Shown: positions 35,583-45,678, counted from the stretch's first letter. The stretch is DNA of 64,000 nucleotides from Pseudorasbora parva (GCF_024679245.1 NC_090179.1:6701820-6765819), one strand, 5' to 3'. Numbers and translations are program-made. Notes: generated from the sequence alone by a model not told the origin.

Positions 35583-36222
35583 CACGCGCTTCCGGTAGAA
35601 TTGTCCGTAAGGCCCATACAAGGAAATTCCGCCCCCATTAACGTCAAAGGGGACGCATGATCTCAAAAAACTTGCCGAAACTTATGACTAACCGGAAGTA
35701 GTATTTTTGACAAAGAAATACTCCCATCAAACGTCCACCTTAACTTTTGAAACTTTGTCTATGTTTAGTATGGGATTCCAAGTCTTTAACAGTGTAAAAA
35801 GATCAGTATGCATGAAACAGCATTTCACCCCCCCTTTAACAAATGAGTAAAATGTGATTTATTCAGCTGGTTATTTATTTATATTTGTTAAAACCATAAC
35901 CATGTAGGTTATGCTAACACCAAAAAATGTCATACAATAAATGGAAAGCAAATAAAAATAGTCTTCTCCCCCATTTTTCTGATCCGATCCGTGACTCGTG
36001 ATCAGTGATCCGAACCGTGAGTTTTGTGATCCGTTACACCACTAGAAATGAGAGAGTGAGAGGGAGATTTAAAGGAGGATTTTTCAGGCGCGACTTTTTA
36101 CTGCCCCGAGTCGAAGTACTCTCAAATGTGCTATTCTGCCATACATTATAGTTTTCCTTTTGAACTGCCACGAGCCACAGGGTTTAATATGGATTCGTAT
36201 GTCTATGTGTTTTTTCCTCTTA

Positions 36223-36945
36223 TAAGCCCTATTCGGACTGGAATAGTTTAACATGGGGAGATGGGGGTAAAGTAAATATTACCAGAGGTTCTCTGTGATT
36301 TTAGTCCCGTCCGGATGTGCCATCTCGGTAATCATTACGGACAATGTCAGTAAAGATTACCGAGACTTTTACCTTCTGTGAAAAGGTACGGAAAAATGAC
36401 CTTGGGTAATACTGATCGCATTTGAATAAACCCGCTGTAAAAATGTATGGTAAAATTCTGTCATTTCCTGTTTAAAAAGTCCTTTAAAAAAAGCGTGATT
36501 TGCGAGCATGGAAGAAGCATTCAGTTGCGTTGTAGGTGGAGGGACAACTCTGAGGCAAACGTCCAGTATTTTCCGCATATCATTTAAAGCAAAAAGAAGA
36601 TCAAAAGCACTTATTAGAGGCACAACACTTATTTTAGCTCTAGGAAAGTGTCTATTACCAACACAATCCAATCAGAATAGTTAGACTGGACCTTACTGTT
36701 AAATATATGAGTTCAGACTGGCGCTCATGTTGTGTGTTTGCTCACATGATAACAGCAACGCCATACACACATGACAACAAGGAGGATACTGTGGTGTGTA
36801 AAGCGAGTTACTCCTCCCACTTCTGCTAGCTTTACTGAGATGTCTTATCCCGTGCAAATTGGCCATTATATTACAGATGTCCTGAGGAAAAATTACTTTA
36901 CCCCCCTCTCCCTTATGTTAAACTAATCCCGTCCCAATAGAGCTA
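36223..36945. mobile_element. TIR element of about 720 bp
   Basis: Left AGCCCTATTCGGACTGGAAT with TAGTTTAACATGGGGAGATG, and right its imperfect inverse (TGTTAAACTAATCCCGTCCC then AATAGAGCT), so the TIRs are about 50 bp. The minus-strand ORF at 36369-36671 inside (100 aa) has no domain I recognise. Target duplication not resolved. Confidence 0.7.
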
Positions 36946-38340
36946 TATTAATAAACCCCATTGACATGCATTACTCGAGCAACGGTTGAGTTAAAAATCT
37001 TCATTTGCGTTCCACTGAAGAAACAATCACACCGACATCTAGGATGCCCTTGGGGTCAGCAGATAAACATCACATTTTCATTTTTGGGTAAAACTATCCC
37101 TTTAAATCTTCTTGGCCAATCATCGTGGGTTAACAGTCCTGCCACGGCCCACAGCGCTTAGGTCAGTTGTTTCCAAGCTAAGGTTGATAGTTTAGCAATA
37201 ATGTATTGAAAATTAAAAGGAAGGGGAAGAGGATGACAGAGTCTATAGAGCAGTTGTTGGTCTAAATAAATAGTTGTATTCTGTACGTTTGACTCGTATA
37301 TGATAATTTCTTTCCAAATACAATATTTTTGAGCTTATGGTATGATACTTGGACATTTCCAATCTGGCAACACTGACCGTACACATGGCTGAAAACGCTA
37401 ACTGTCTTACAGATTTTAAAACTACAAATTGAGGTGCTCTTTTGAGGAAAAGTAAACACAGCGATATTAATAATAAAGCAGGAGATCGTGACTTAACCAA
37501 TTAATTCATAATTCATGCTCTGATCATGAAAAAAAATAAAAGAGACAGAGAGAGAGAACAGTCCTTTTGACAAATCTGTCAAACCACGTGTTGGAAAAAT
37601 CAGCTTGGTCAGCATCAGGAACATGATGAACATGGACCAGCTGAATTTCACAGTCGACAAGCTTTCATGCAACCAAACAACTAATAGGCTAGTGATAGAA
37701 ATTAATGGAGTCAACATGCAAATTATCTCTATAAGAAAATAAGGAAAATAAAGTGCACTACAACAGACATTTTTGTGCTTATATTTTGGACACATAAGTA
37801 TTGTATTTAAGTAAATTCATAGTATTTTTAATGAAATGGCAAGTTAATTCATGAACTATGTGAAATTGCACTAAATATATACATTTCTTTTCTTTTTAAA
37901 ACAAGTTAACTTTATGCATCATCAACATAATGTGAATCCTTGAGGAGAAGTTACTAGTACTGCTAACTTACTTCCTACTTTTAACATTGTAGAAATCTAC
38001 TTCTTAAATCTACTAAACCAGACAAGAGTGTTTTATTTATTTAAACGTAAATGAGCATATTCTAAAATGTTAAGTACACATGTGAAATCTAAACTGTAGG
38101 ACAAACTCTGAATCGATGTGTAGTGTGAGTATTTTTGATTGTTTACATGTGTTTGTGTAAAATAGAAGAACAACAAACTAAACCAAAGACACAATACTAA
38201 CCCACTGCACCGCTTCAGCGGCATCTAAGTGCATCGATTATCATTGTCCCTTATCATCCAATCGATTTAAGTTGCCTTCTACATTGAGAGCAACTTTAAG
38301 AGATAGTTTTAAGACGAGTAAGTTTGAGAAAAGTTCTTAC
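36946..38340. other. Repeat piece and unassigned sequence
   Basis: 36950-37107 is a reversed, partial copy of the TTAAAGGGATA...TTCACCC repeat seen at 50839-51463 (GATTTTTAACTC and GCATGTCAATGGGG are shared). 37108-38340 shows no gene that I can support. If the por first exon is right, this is por intron 1. Confidence 0.45.
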
Positions 38341-38450
38341 CTGCTCTCTTTAGCTCTGACAAGAGATTCACGCGATGCGGAAACCTGATGTCACTCCTCC
38401 GTCATTCACGCTCGACTAGTCCATTCCGCGGAGGGGGAGACCATACATAT
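38341..38450 (-). other. por: Candidate untranslated first exon of por
   Basis: On the minus strand the sequence ends AAAGAGAGCAG followed by GTAAGAAC, a strong splice donor (GT at 38340-38339). The exon side is the only moderately CpG-bearing stretch (CCGCGGAATGG, GCATCGCGTGAATC) in several kb and has no ORF. Vertebrate POR genes have a non-coding exon 1 tens of kb upstream of the ATG exon; here the intron would be about 28.8 kb. Orientation and distance fit, and the ATG exon at 9549 has the matching acceptor. The 5' limit is a guess. No transcript evidence is visible. Confidence 0.45.
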
Positions 38451-40369
38451 TTGTAACTGTGTTTCTTTTTCGTGGGTAAATACAGTCATATTTTTAGCTT
38501 TAGTGATTATTTGTGGTATTTTCAACCATTAACTAGTGTGTCCTCATCTCACGTTGTGGTAGAATAATGCAGTGTACGTTTTACTTCCATTATATCCACC
38601 TGGTGAGATACAGTGGACGCTTCTAAAAGATGTTTTGTAATGGTGCACATGCAACGTGAAATAATCAATTTCAAAGTGCATCGGGTTAAGGGTGATGGTT
38701 ATGCAATCATAGATAGTACAACACGTCTTCTCGTCCCTGAATCGACAGTAATCCGTCCTCCGTCAGGAGGTTACAAAAATATAACGACGTGAAACAAAAA
38801 GTTGTCCATGTTTTCCTATTAATAGGCTTACCTGGATTTCATGAATTGTTTCGTCATGAAATTATAAAAAAATATTTTGTTGAATTTCAAAATTAAAATC
38901 TGTAATGGACTTAAGTAGTCTACATGCCCAGCTGTGTTTCAAAAAAGACAACTTTTAATGTAAATTATTCACGTTATATCGATAAATCGATCACTTTATA
39001 TGAGGAACAGATTTAACCCTTTCAAGAATGCATTATTGAATCACAAAGTAATATATCTTTTTATATTTGCTTTTACTTTTAAACAAGTGAAAAATCATGC
39101 CAATAATAATTTTTTCCCCCAATATATTTTATTTTGAGGGAGTATCATGCATCAACGGTATAAAAAGTGATTCAATAAAACTCATTGTTTGGTCTGGAAA
39201 AAACAACATACTTTTAAAACATTTAATAAGACCAAATAGTTTGAATACACATATGAACATTAAATAACAACAACAATAGAGAGGACATTTGAAAAACATC
39301 TGTCCACTGTAGTGGACGACATGCATGAAAGGGTTCATTATTATTAATAATAATATTATTATAATTCTGTTTATTATCTCCCTTAGGAGAAATGTGTCTT
39401 AGGCAATCAAGAGAGCAGGTCAAACACAACAATCCACTGTCCAATTACATTTCCTCCACAGGCAAAAAAAAAGTGCACACACATTGCACAACACTAATTG
39501 TACACGTTACCCATCAATTTACCCTCGCCCACACACAATTCATCACTTCTTGTTCAATAATTTAATTGATAATGAAATTTGAGAAAATCTGGTACCCATA
39601 TCTTTTGACTGAGGGTCTGAAACTGGGCTATGATCACCCACAAGCCTCGGATCAGATCACTTCTTTATTTATTTTTTTACATTAAACATCAAGTTGTGTT
39701 GAGGCATTTATTCACATAAAAACACACAATCATAGGCTACATTCATAGAGCACAGCACATGAAAGCTTGTGCATTGTTAAAAACTATGTTGCACTCCTAG
39801 CTGGTCCTGCATGGTTCATAGTTGGCTGTACAGAGGACCTAGTCGACAAGCATCCTTTGCCGAGGATCTGTCCCGATAGCTTGTCTAATTGTTGTGGTCC
39901 TTGGGTCTACGCTGTAGTAATTTCTGGATTATTGTCCTTTATTTTACCATGGTAAAAACTTTCCAAAATTAAAAATGTATTTTTCAGAAGTGACCTGGCC
40001 AAGATAAGTAGCCACAGAAGTTGGCAAAACACCACAATAGCAATACACGTTAAAAAAAAAAACATTTGGAATTTGATTCTTCCTTTAACAGCTCACAGAT
40101 CAAGGCTTTAAAAGTGCTCATTGACGCCAAAGTGTCATGAATCAGGCAGCAGATGCGGAGAAATAATGTCACTCAGGAAATCAGGCTAGAGAGTTCAATA
40201 TATATATATTTTTAAAGTTCTCAAAGTGAAACTCAGAGCTACAGTTGTAGAGTAAAGTTCAAACTCAGGTCTCGGCTTGTAGACAGCACAACCGCAGTCA
40301 GCCCGGAGGTAACGAGGAAAGCGAGCGAGGGCTCTGTGTGACAGGGAAACTGTCAAATTGCCTGACTGC
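38451..40369. other. Unassigned sequence
   Basis: AT-rich. Contains a TTTATTATCTCCCTTAGGAG-type dispersed repeat near 39370 and possibly LTR-like sequence at 40130-40370. No coding region recognised; ORFs under 75 codons here show no domain. Confidence 0.35.
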
Positions 40370-40690
40370 ATTGTGCCATGTGTAAAGTTTGGTGGAGGGG
40401 GGATTATGGTGTGGGGTTGTTTTTCTGGGGTTGGCTTTTCCAGGTTGGGCTTGGCACTTTAGTTCCAGTGAAAGAACCAAATTAAGCTTCTTGGTATTAA
40501 GCATACCAATACATTTTGGACAATTTCATGCTCCCAATTTTGTGGGAACAGTCGGAGGACGGCCCCTTCCTGTTCCAACATGAAGCGCAAAAGCGTCAGT
40601 CCATAAAGACATGGATGAGTGAGTTTGGTGTGGAGGAACTTGACTGGCCTGCTCAGAGTCCTAACCTCAAGCCAACAGAACAGCAGACAA
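40370..40690 (+). pseudogene. Tc1-like transposase fragment
   Basis: [20 protein letters not shown], then DNFMLPILWEQ, GPFLFQH and KTWMSEFGVEELDWPAQSP, the C-terminal half of a Tc1 transposase, in several frames. It is cut just after the SP-x-LxP box, where a hAT relic begins. Inactive. Confidence 0.8.
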
Positions 40691-41300
40691 AGTGTCAGAC
40701 ATCTGATGTCCACTCAAAAACACTTGACAGGATGATTACAGTGATAATATACAGACAATCAGCCTTTCACCACGCCTGAAAATAAAGGATTCCATAGACT
40801 CGTGGCTGCTGCAGAACCGGGATATATAAGAGTGAAAACCCAGCATTCATTCACAGCAGGAAAGGTTAAAGTGCTGTTAAAGCCTGATAAAAACAGATTA
40901 TAACTTGGCTTTTAGCACAGACATTTGGTCTGGGCAACTGAATCACTAATGAGTCAAACATGCCATTTCATTGATGATTAGACAAATCACGTACTTGGTG
41001 AGACATGCTTGAAGAAGGGGAACTTGCCAAAGATAGTGTGGTTCCTGTTCTCAGGGGCAGCAGTGCTAACTTTTGTAATGACATGAGCTGCAGTGCCCAT
41101 ACATTACAGCTTGTTGTCAATGACGGCCTTAACTCACAAAGAGCTGTTCAGAATATTCCATCAGTGCTGAGAAGCTGTGATATCCATTTGAACAATTAAT
41201 TATAATCAAACAGCATCTAGCACTGGTCCAGCAGGAACTTGGCCTACCTGTACATAAAATCATTCAGGCTACCCACCCTGATGGAATTCCTCCTTGCTTA
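40691..41300 (+). pseudogene. hAT (ZBED-like) transposase relic
   Basis: Frames carry SAHTLQLVVNDGLNSQRAVQ (41087 onward) and, after stops and shifts, a stretch recognisable as LGLPVHKLIQA..WNSSLL, the conserved core of hAT transposases upstream of the dimerisation domain. Upstream text (FHRLVAAAEPGYI) fits the earlier part of the same protein. Many stops make it ancient. Confidence 0.75.
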
Positions 41301-41594
41301 TCCAGGGGATGGTCCCCTTCCTGTTCCAACATGTCTGTGCAACAATGCACAAAGCAAGGTTTCTTAAAGACATGGAGGAGTGAGTCTGGTGTGGAGGAAC
41401 TTGACTGGCCTGCACAGAGGCCAAACTGAGCTATCGGGGGAGAAGAGCATTGGTGAGAGAGGTAAAGAAGAACCCAAAGATCACTGTGGCTGAGCTCCAG
41501 AGATGCAGTCGGGAGGTGGGAAAAAGTTGTAAAAAAGTCAACCATCACTGCAGCCCTCCACCAGTCGGGGCTTTATGGCAGAGTGGCCATAAAG
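41301..41594. pseudogene. Tc1-like relics (two pieces)
   Basis: 41310-41425 repeats the GPFLFQH/EFGVEELDWP-type text in plus orientation. 41440-41590 encodes LVREVKKNPKITVAELQRCS and ALHQSGLYGRVA, the N-terminal DNA-binding part of another Tc1 transposase. The latter is interrupted at 41595 by the gypsy element. Confidence 0.75.
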
Positions 41595-44500
41595 TTGTTG
41601 CTTATGAGTTTGACTGAGAACACACGAAGAAGTGTGTTATTGACATTGAGAAAGAGAAAATAAAGATACGCATCAACAGTCCGCTCTCCCCCCTCCACCT
41701 CCTGGGCCAGGACTGCGCCCAGCCCCCTGTCCGACGCGTCAGTCTGCAACAAGAAAGGGAGAGAAAAGTCAGGGGAGTGTAAGAGCGGCCCGCCACATAG
41801 AGCAGCCTTTACTTGGGTAAAAGCCTGTTGACACGGCTCCGTCCACTGGACCGTATCTGGTAGCCCCTTTCTAGTAAGATCAGTCAAAGGGCTGGTGAGG
41901 TCCGAATAATTTGGTATAAACCGTCTATAATATCCCGCCAGCCCCAAGAACTGTCTTACCTCCTTTTTGGTCTTGGGCCTCGGACAGGTTGCAATTGCGG
42001 CAGTCTTATCAATTTGGGGACGCACCTGCCCATGACCCAAGTGGAAGCCCAGATACCTTACTTCCACCCGCCCAATCGCACACTTCTTCGGATTGGCCGT
42101 GAGCCCCGCTCTCCTCAGCGACCTCAGGACCGCCCTCACATGCTGCATATGCCGCTGCCAATCGTGACTATAAATCACTATGTCATCCAGGTACGCAGCA
42201 GCATATGCAGCATGGGGACGCAAAATCCTATCCATGAGTCGCTGGAAGGTTGCGGGCGCCCCGAACAAGCCGAAAGGAAGCGTGACAAATTGGTGTAATC
42301 CAAACGGCGTGGTGAAAGCTGTTTTTTCTTTGGACAATGGAGACAAGGGGATCTGCCAATAGCCCTTTGTTAAGTCCAGTGTCGAATAAAATCGAGCCGT
42401 ACCTAACCGATCAAGCAACTCGTCAACCCGCGGCATTGGATACGCGTCGAACTTCGACACAGCGTTCACCTTGCGGTAGTCCACACAGAACCTGACCGAG
42501 CCGTCTGTTTTGGGGACCAAAACTATCGGGCTCGCCCAGTCACTGTTGGACTCCTCGATTACTCCCATGTCGAGCATTGCGCCTAATTCGTCCTGAACTA
42601 CTTTTTTCTTGTGCTCAGGCAAGCGATACGGCCGGCTGCGAACTACCACGCCCGGCTCGGTCTCGATATGGTGCTGAATCAAGTCGGTACGTCCCGGTAG
42701 GGGCGAGAACACGTCCGCGAATTCCGCCTGCAATTTCGCTAAGTCAGCGAGTTGTAACGGTGAGAGGTGATCTCCCCCAGGGGCCAGCGCGACTGATTGT
42801 GCTTTAATGCTCGCCTCTGGCCCGAGATCATCCTCTCCCCCGATCACCGTTGCCAACAACACCGATTCCACCTCATTCCATTTTTTTAGCAGATTGAGGT
42901 GGTATATTTGACGTGCCCCGTTCCTATCGGATCGTATCACTTCATAATCGAGCTCTCCTATCTGCCGTGCGACCTCAAACGGCCCCTGCCACTTTGACAT
43001 TAATTTTGAGCTCGACGTTGGGAGTAGAACGAGCACTTTCTCTCCCGGTGTGAATTTGCGTAGTTTAGTACCCCTGTTATATGACCGGCTCTGGCGGTCC
43101 TGGGCTTGCAACAAATTCTCCCTAGATAGCCGCCCCAATGTGTGGAGTTTTGTTCGCAAGTCCATGACGTACTGAACTTCGTTTTTGGCCAACGAAGGCC
43201 CCTCCTCCCAAGTTTCTCGTAGGACGTCCAGCACCCCCCGTGGCTGTCGACCGTAGAGAAGCTCGAAGGGGGAAAACCCCGTGGAGGCTTGCGGGACCTC
43301 GCGCACAGCAAATAAGAGGGGTTCTAACCACCGATCCCAATTTTTGGCGTCTTCCTGTACGAATTTACGGATCATGGATTTAAGAGTGCGATTAAACCGT
43401 TCGACCAAGCCGTCTGTTTGTGGGTGATAGACGCTGGTTCGAATGGATTTAATGCCCAATAATCCGTACAATTCGCTTAACGTGCGTGACATAAACGCCG
43501 TGCCTTGATCAGTGAGGATTTCTTTTGGAATCCCCACCCGGGAGATTAAACGAAACAGTGCGTCCGCAACACTCTTCGCCGAGATGTTGCGGAGAGCCAC
43601 TGCTTCCGGATATCGTGTTGCGTAGTCCACGATAACTAGCGCAAAACGATGTCCGCGTGCGGATCGCTCTAATGGCCCGATGAGGTCCATCGCAATTCTC
43701 TCGAAGGGGACCTGCATTAATGGAAGGGGGCGCAATGGCGCTTTTGGGGCGGCCAGTGGGTTCACCAACTGACATTCAGGACAAGACGCGCACCACCTGC
43801 GCACATTGTCATGAATGCCTGGCCAAAAAAATCGGGTCATTAAACGATTCAGCGTGGCCGCCTGTCCCAGGTGGCCCGCCATCGGGTAAGAGTGAGCAGC
43901 CTGGAAAAGCATTTCCCGGCGGCTCTTTGGTACTAACAACTGGGTTGTATCTAGCTTTGTCTGAGTGTCTTGGGTCACTCGATACAACCGATCCTTAATT
44001 ATGGCAAAATAAGGATACGTGACGGGCAATGCGGGTTGGAGGGACTGACCGTCGATAGTGCGGACCTGTTGGAAAGCATGTTTTAGAGTCTCATCTTGGG
44101 ACTGCTCCAGAGGGAAGTCATCGCGGTCCGAGAGAATCAGTCTCTCAACCCCGCTCGGTTCCCCTGAAGCTGTTCCCAAGGGTCCCGTATCAGTCTCGCC
44201 AACCTGCACTCGCACCGCCCCGTTCCTAGCCTTGTTTCCCCAAGTGGCATCCGCGCATAACGACCCCAATAACGCCGAAAAGGCGGGCCAATTCGTCCCC
44301 AGAATTAGCGGATGCCGGAGGTGGGGACTAACCGCCACCTCCACATTATGCTTTTTCCCCCTAAACTGTATCGTGACTGGGACAACCGGATATTCCACCA
44401 CATCCCCGTGCACACACCGCACCTTAACCATGCGGCTTGTATCCAATGCCCCAGGCTGCATCAGGCTTTGATGGATCGAGGTTTGGTTACATCCTGAATC

Positions 44501-44818
44501 CACCAAGGCCTGATATGTACCCCCCTTGATACTTACAGGAATTTGGTACTCTCCTGCTTGATCGGGGGTGGTCCGCTGGACGTCCGGGATCCGGATCATT
44601 GTCCCGATGTCCATCCTCGGACATCGGTCCACAAAATGATCCGGATCACCGCACTGCCAGCAGGCCAGCCCAGGCTTACCCGCCACCCCTGCGGCGGGGA
44701 GTGGGTTGGAGGATGAGCGCGGAAAGGGGGCGGAACCAGAGCCATTGTCACCACCAGCCCCCAGGGGCCCCGCCCCCCTGGGCGGGACCCGCGAACTCCC
44801 AGACGGTCCAAGGCCCAT
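41573..44818 (-). CDS. pol: Gmr1-like pol: CCHC, protease, integrase, RT, truncated RNase H
   Basis: Open for 1081 codons. The N-terminal gag tail contains the zinc knuckle CWQCGDPDHFVDRC (residues about 53-66). Protease: ALVDSGCNQTS with the catalytic Asp at about 107. Integrase: an HHCC finger ending CASCPEC, then the acidic triad positions DLIGP, TDQGTAF (Asp about 437) and PQTDGLVERFN. Reverse transcriptase: FCVDYRKVNAV, FYSTLDLTKGYWQI and YLDDIVIYS (about 876). RNase H starts at LLQTDASDRGLGAVL and is broken soon after VEGGER, where the frame enters the inverted LTR piece and adds a short unrelated tail. The protein would copy RNA into DNA and integrate it, but this copy lacks most of RNase H and the 3' LTR, so it cannot be autonomous. 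The long open frame indicates youth. Confidence 0.95.
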   Translation of the reverse strand: MGLGPSGSSRVPPRGAGPLGAGGDNGSGSAPFPRSSSNPLPAAGVAGKPGLACWQCGDPDHFVDRCPRMDIGTMIRIPDVQRTTPDQAGEYQIPVSIKGGTYQALVDSGCNQTSIHQSLMQPGALDTSRMVKVRCVHGDVVEYPVVPVTIQFRGKKHNVEVAVSPHLRHPLILGTNWPAFSALLGSLCADATWGNKARNGAVRVQVGETDTGPLGTASGEPSGVERLILSDRDDFPLEQSQDETLKHAFQQVRTIDGQSLQPALPVTYPYFAIIKDRLYRVTQDTQTKLDTTQLLVPKSRREMLFQAAHSYPMAGHLGQAATLNRLMTRFFWPGIHDNVRRWCASCPECQLVNPLAAPKAPLRPLPLMQVPFERIAMDLIGPLERSARGHRFALVIVDYATRYPEAVALRNISAKSVADALFRLISRVGIPKEILTDQGTAFMSRTLSELYGLLGIKSIRTSVYHPQTDGLVERFNRTLKSMIRKFVQEDAKNWDRWLEPLLFAVREVPQASTGFSPFELLYGRQPRGVLDVLRETWEEGPSLAKNEVQYVMDLRTKLHTLGRLSRENLLQAQDRQSRSYNRGTKLRKFTPGEKVLVLLPTSSSKLMSKWQGPFEVARQIGELDYEVIRSDRNGARQIYHLNLLKKWNEVESVLLATVIGGEDDLGPEASIKAQSVALAPGGDHLSPLQLADLAKLQAEFADVFSPLPGRTDLIQHHIETEPGVVVRSRPYRLPEHKKKVVQDELGAMLDMGVIEESNSDWASPIVLVPKTDGSVRFCVDYRKVNAVSKFDAYPMPRVDELLDRLGTARFYSTLDLTKGYWQIPLSPLSKEKTAFTTPFGLHQFVTLPFGLFGAPATFQRLMDRILRPHAAYAAAYLDDIVIYSHDWQRHMQHVRAVLRSLRRAGLTANPKKCAIGRVEVRYLGFHLGHGQVRPQIDKTAAIATCPRPKTKKEVRQFLGLAGYYRRFIPNYSDLTSPLTDLTRKGLPDTVQWTEPCQQAFTQVKAALCGGPLLHSPDFSLPFLLQTDASDRGLGAVLAQEVEGGERTVDAYLYFLFLNVNNTLLRVFSVKLISNNFMATLP
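41595..41682 (+). repeat. 88-bp inverted copy of an LTR segment
   Basis: Identical over all 88 positions to the reverse complement of 45746-45833. It starts TTGTTGCTTATGAGTTTGAC and ends CGCATCAACAGTCC. It joins the interrupted RNase H frame on one side and Tc1 sequence on the other. Confidence 0.95.
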
Positions 44819-45653
44819 CCCACCCCGGCCTCTGGGGGGGACGTGAGGAGGGCCTGGAGGGCGGGACCTGGGGAGAGGGACAGGTCGAGAGAGAAAGAGA
44901 GAGGGGGGAGAGAGACGAGGGAGAAGTTAGTGGGGGTTCGCCGACCCCCGGGCACGCCACCAGGTGGTCCTCCGCCAGGTGGATGGCCGTCTCCAGCGAC
45001 GTGGGCCGGTGGCACTGGACCCACTCGGCGGTCTTCCGGGGAAGCCGAGTGATGAACTGCTCCAGCACCACCAGATCGACAACATGGTCCACGTCGCTGC
45101 CGCCGGCCAGCAGCCATCTGCGGCACTCGTCCCGGAGCTGTTGGGCCAATGCGAAGGGTCGACCGGACTCACCCCACTCCAGGGAGCGGAAACGCTGGCG
45201 GTGTTGTTCTGGGGTCCGGCCGACCCGCTGAAGTATGGCCCGCTTCAGGTCGTCGTAGTCCAGGAGGTTCGCGACCGGTAGATGTTGCGCGGCCGCCTGG
45301 GCTTCGCCGGATAGAAGGGGGATGAGGCGCACCGGCCACTGTGCCCGGGGCCACCCGCAGGCCTCCGCGGCTTTTTGGAACAGATCCACGAAGGCCTCGG
45401 GGTCGTCTTCCGGCCCCATCTTCTGGAGGGGCACGTGCACCGGTGCGCTGGCCCGCCCAGCGGCCTCGGCGCGAACCTCCCGGTCCATCCAGCTCCGGAA
45501 CCGCTCGCGGTCCTCTTGCTGGCCTTGGACGATGGCCTCGAAGCGGTGCTCCTGTTCGGTCCGAAGGTCCAGCAATGCCTTATGGTGTTCCTGGTGGAGG
45601 ACCGCGAGGGAGTTGATGATCTCCGCAAATGGCGAGGCGGAGGGCGTTGTCAT
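44748..45653 (-). CDS. gag: Gmr1-like gag with SCAN-like capsid domain
   Basis: Starts at ATG 45653 (MTTPSASPFAEIINSLA), just downstream of the primer-binding site. A coiled-coil-like N-terminus (EIINSLAVLHQEHHKALLDL) leads to the capsid: EDDPEAFVDLFQKAAEA, then WPVRLIPLLSGEA, and a C-terminal part with LRDECRRWLLAG, VVLEQFITRLP and AIHLAEDHLVA. That last stretch matches the pattern of the vertebrate SCAN domain, which is known to descend from Gmr1-like gag. The frame ends in a Pro/Ser-rich tail at 44748, while the zinc knuckle lies in the pol frame, so gag and pol differ by a shift somewhere in 44748-44818 or just upstream. That may be programmed or a mutation. Confidence 0.88.
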   Translation of the reverse strand: MTTPSASPFAEIINSLAVLHQEHHKALLDLRTEQEHRFEAIVQGQQEDRERFRSWMDREVRAEAAGRASAPVHVPLQKMGPEDDPEAFVDLFQKAAEACGWPRAQWPVRLIPLLSGEAQAAAQHLPVANLLDYDDLKRAILQRVGRTPEQHRQRFRSLEWGESGRPFALAQQLRDECRRWLLAGGSDVDHVVDLVVLEQFITRLPRKTAEWVQCHRPTSLETAIHLAEDHLVACPGVGEPPLTSPSSLSPLSLSLSTCPSPQVPPSRPSSRPPQRPGWDGPWTVWEFAGPAQGGGAPGGWW

Positions 45654-45678
45654 GGCGGCGGCTCTGTCCTGCTTCCTT

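Larger units (their letters stand above)
34638..35839 (+). mobile_element. TTAA element copy C (1202 bp)
   Basis: Same ends as copy B, TTAA at 34638-34641 and 35836-35839, same orientation. It contains an open exon-like segment at 34913-35016 and a (CT)n tract at about 35535-35582. Inserted in the same hAT only about 300 bp from copy B. Confidence 0.9.
32351..36044. mobile_element. hAT element (3694 bp including two inserts) with perfect TSD
   Basis: Ends TAGGGGTGCAACGGATC and GATCCGTTACACCACTA, with exact duplication GAAATGAG at 32343-32350 and 36045-36052. Subterminal GTGATCCG words are inverted. Its own sequence is about 1.35 kb; the rest is two TTAA elements inserted within it. No transposase domain recognised. 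Confidence 0.9.
29687..36187. mobile_element. Outer TTAA-type repeat hosting two nested families
   Basis: Begins TTAAAGGGATACTCCACCGC. Its own sequence is seen at 29687-29786, 32041-32350 and 36045 to about 36187. It is interrupted by an inverted-repeat element (29787-32032) and a hAT (32351-36044). The AGGATTTTTCAGGCGCGACT (36075) and CGCCTGAAAAATCCTCCCTC (32300) stretches are inverted to each other, as are CATACATTATAG and CTATAATGTATGG, so the hAT lies in the middle of a folded structure. The right boundary is uncertain. Confidence 0.5.

Noticed and set aside
41595..41682. A normal 3' LTR for the gypsy element
   Set aside because: The segment is inverted relative to the 5' LTR and is only 88 bp long; PPT and U3 are missing.
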